A DNA stretch of 64,000 nucleotides from Serpula lacrymans var. lacrymans S7.9 (taxonomy: Eukaryota; Basidiomycota; Agaricomycetes; Boletales; Serpulaceae), in NCBI RefSeq assembly GCF_000218685.1, contig NW_006763295.1:2492882-2556881 (forward strand), written 5' to 3'. Below, in pieces: positions 61,249 through 64,000 of the stretch (position 1 is its first letter; each line of letters starts with the position of its first letter). Both the position numbers and the translations under genes were made by a program. The notes below the pieces were generated by a model that was given only the letters and a program-made list of their open reading frames with translations, made no database searches and was not told where the DNA came from.

Positions 61249-62138
61249 GGTGCTGAATATGCGGATGAAGGGGAAGTGTAGAGAGCGTCTCATAGACACG
61301 ATAGATAATCTGGTGACTGGTCACGCCTTTGAATCCGTTTTTAGACTTTGCGTTGGATGTCACATAATTTGTTGGGAACGGCTTATGTCCAGAAAAAAAG
61401 ATGAAAACATGAAGTACTGATAACGAAATGAGTCCATCGTGCTCAGAAGTACCCAGACACCGCTACCAGTGAGCATATTCGCTGCTGCCGCTCGACTGCC
61501 GTACACCACTAGGCGAGGCACGTGACAGTATGCGCACGGACCAACCCAGAATGGTATATAAACTTCGCGCCCTACTTCGTTGATTCCTTAGAACATACTC
61601 AGCTAGGATCTATTTTATAGAAACTAACTCGAGTCTCGCATGTTTACACATGCCGCATCCTTCAAATCCAGTCGATGATACGAGCGCTCTCCCGTTCAAC
61701 AGAGAACATGGCATTCTTTTTTAGAGTGCCTCGATGAAGTTTGGTTTTTCTTTGCTTGCAGCTGTTTCAGTTGCTCGCAAGTCGAGCCAGCGGGTCGAGC
61801 GTCTGTCTGATGGATCAATTATTCCTTGGAATTCTTGGATGTTGGTTTTGGCTGTGGTGTAGTTTTGTTGTTGTAGTTTGTGGGTAGTAGAATAATATAA
61901 AGTTAGTTGCTTTTGAATTTGGATTGCCAAGTCAGATGAATTGTTCATGGTCAAGTTGGTCTTTGATTGGTTGATGTAAAGTGTCCAACAAATGGTAATG
62001 ACTGCAATGCATTTACTGCCAGTGATGTATGTGTGTGTAGTTCATTTCGTCGACTGTCCATGCGAATGTCGTCATGTTCGTAGTATCGTATTGGCAAAGT
62101 GACTGGCAGGTGTTGTTCCACCCTTGGTCCTAGCCATC
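61249..62138. other. Intergenic region with one weak small ORF
   Basis: 5' flank of two divergent genes. A minus-strand frame at 61721-61954 (77 codons, MTMNNSSDLAIQIQKQLTLY) is Gln/Thr-rich with no recognised family. It may be a small gene or chance. Confidence 0.4.
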
Positions 62139-64000
62139 ATGTACTCACACCTCGTACCCAATGTTCACGTACCTCCTTGGCTAAGACTTTCTAAGAGCGT
62201 AGTCCGACACTTTGTATTTGGCTTATTCATAGGGGTCTCTCTGTCCGTCACCACTTCCTCATTAAACCTTTATTATCAATACCGAAAGCGACAACGTTTC
62301 GAGCACGAGTACCATGCTGAACCTCGGCCAATTGAGCTTAGAAGAGACGAAATACTTGACGGTGTCACTGGCTTGATAGGCGCGTCAGTTTGCTTATGAC
62401 CATGATGTTTTGTCGTTGAAAGTCAAAGCATGCATATAGGAAATACGCCCCTAGTAAGAATCAATTCATTGAGTGACGCCTTGGGCGTTGAGATTCTCGG
62501 GAAAGCAGAGGTTAGTCGTGATAACTTCACGAGTATCAAATGAGCGCGCACGACCTACATTCCTTTCGTGATTCTGGATTTTTAGTTCTTGAACCCTGGT
62601 GGAAGCGTGAAAGATCGCGTTGCATTGCGAAGTGCGAGTCCCGTCCAACTGTTTTTGCCTTTATGCCTCTGATATTCCCTTCTATATATGCTCAGTGATC
62701 GAAGATGCTGAAAACCAAGGTCTACTCTATCCAAACACTGGTTCGCGAATATTCGAGGGTACCGTAGGTTCAACGGGTATTTCAATAGCAACCATAGCAA
62801 AGGCAAGGTGGGTGTTTCACCGACAAGCTCGTGAATGGGTTCAGACTTTGCTCAAAAACGGTATATGTACTTCCAGAGGTTACGACACAAGTACGCCGTT
62901 TCCTTGTCTCAAACAGGAGCTCCTAGCTCATTTGTGCACTTGGATTCATTAGCCATTATCATGCCCGATGATGTTGCAGAAGAAAAGGTGAAAGCGCTTC
63001 AAGCTCTCGGTGCAGACGTGCAGCGCGTCCGTCCAGCAAGCATCGTTGACAAAAAACAGGTTCGTATTCTCACGTCTGGCCTTTCTACCTTCACTTCACT
63101 TGCTGATCTTGCCACTTTTTTGGGGGGGCAAAATGCTAGTTTGTGGTGCGTGTGTCTCAGCGGAACTTTTGGTAGGAGCGTTGAACGAGACAGTGTTCTT
63201 TGAGCATAGAACATGGCCCGTCAAGCAGCTGTCAATTTCGGTCGTACCGATCTCGTCGAGAGCATCGACGAAGCACATAGCACCCACTTACTCGCGACGT
63301 CCTCTCCATCCGTAGTCGTCACAACCACCTCAAAGCACGTACAAGTGGTAGATGGTGCCACTCAGGCCGACGACCTGCGGGACGAAGACCTGGTGACGAA
63401 ACCTAGAGGCTTTTTTGCAGACCAGTTCGAGGTCAGTTGTAGCACAAAAGGGTCGTTCTCGTGGCGGCTCTTTCACGGATGCTGGGGGTGTTTATCTCAT
63501 ATTCTTGCAGAACAGAAGCAACTATGATGCACACCACGATGGTACAGGCCCTGAAATATGGCGTCAAATTAACGGTCGCATCGACGCGTTTGTTTCAGGT
63601 GCAGGTCAGTGTCGGATCATGTGAATTGTAGCTTTTGGGTGAAACCAGTATTCCGATTGCTCATCGCGTTGGCGTTTGATTTTAGGCACTGGGGGAACTA
63701 TCGCAGGCATTGGATGCTTTCTTAAATCGAAGAAGGAGGACATCAAGGTAGTGTTGGCTGATCCTGAGGGCAGTGGTGTATATAACAAGGTACTAAGTCG
63801 TGTCTAAAGACCTCTTACTCATTCACACTCCATGGCGTCACCCTTCCGAGTAGACAGACTGCTGACTACTTTTCTGTAGGTCAAGTTTGGGGTGATGTAC
63901 GATCGCAAAGAAGCGGAAGGAACGAAGAGGCGACATCAGGTCGATACAGTAGTCGAGGGAATGTACGTTCATCGCGTTCATTTAGAGGGCACAAGGCTCA
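62139..64000 (+). CDS. Cysteine synthase-like PLP enzyme with N-terminal membrane anchor (partial)
   Basis: ATG at 62139 ([20 protein letters not shown]) precedes a transmembrane segment ([20 protein letters not shown]). The catalytic domain follows: [20 protein letters not shown], then [15 protein letters not shown] with the PLP lysine, [16 protein letters not shown] (GSTG substrate loop), [32 protein letters not shown], and [15 protein letters not shown] (phosphate loop). The first intron appears to use a GC donor (62381) and AG acceptor (62439). The family includes yeast YGR012W of the mitochondrial outer membrane. It would make cysteine from O-acetylserine or O-acetylhomoserine, though the in vivo role of this membrane class is unclear. 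The gene continues past the window end. Confidence 0.9.

Overview
The window is from a filamentous basidiomycete, most likely an Agaricomycete. Its genes are cut by many 50-60 base GT-AG introns, and it carries fungal families such as a NACHT-type NLR, a PC-esterase of the Cas1/PMR5 type, a GH18 chitinase and a Cps1-like glycosyltransferase. It also holds Ty3/gypsy chromoviruses and a Ty1/copia element. One 100-N assembly gap lies at 3082-3181.

Left arm (1-15.8 kb) is ordinary gene space. It holds a Mio/SEA4 WD40 protein of the SEA/GATOR2 complex, a membrane family-2 glycosyltransferase, an Ariadne-type RBR ubiquitin ligase divergent from cytosolic lysyl-tRNA synthetase, and an Hsp110 (SSE1) chaperone.

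Middle (15.9-47.6 kb) is a repeat island. A defective gypsy chromovirus (gypsy-1, 19299-25624, TSD CCTGC) sits next to a helicase relic and contains an antisense solo LTR (20054-20749, TSD CTAAT) of a second gypsy family. A PC-esterase gene survives at 26.9-28.8 kb, followed by gene-poor DNA and a roughly 70-75 base minisatellite. A copia element (34422-47562, TSD TTTCA) then contains a nested gypsy-2 (38090-45867) in its reverse transcriptase and a 324-base insertion in its 5' LTR. The copia element lies against the 3' end of a frameshifted NLR gene. Both gypsy families carry an 11-base primer site complementary to their own predicted mRNA 5' end (Tf1-type self-priming). The copia primer site matches the anticodon arm of initiator tRNA-Met.

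Right arm (47.6-64 kb) returns to gene space: the NLR pseudogene, two small unrecognised minus-strand genes, a Ymc1-like mitochondrial carrier divergent from an acidic C2H2 zinc-finger protein (with an apparent one-base frameshift), small unrecognised genes, an NPY1/NUDT12-type NADH pyrophosphatase convergent with a secreted chitinase, a CoA-binding-domain protein, and the 5' part of a membrane-anchored cysteine-synthase-like enzyme that runs off the window.

I found no rRNA, intact tRNA, CRISPR array or recognised biosynthetic cluster. The most unusual material is in the retroelement nest: priming sites, a tRNA-like module in an LTR, an extra pre-gag ORF, and C-to-T/G-to-A style inactivation.
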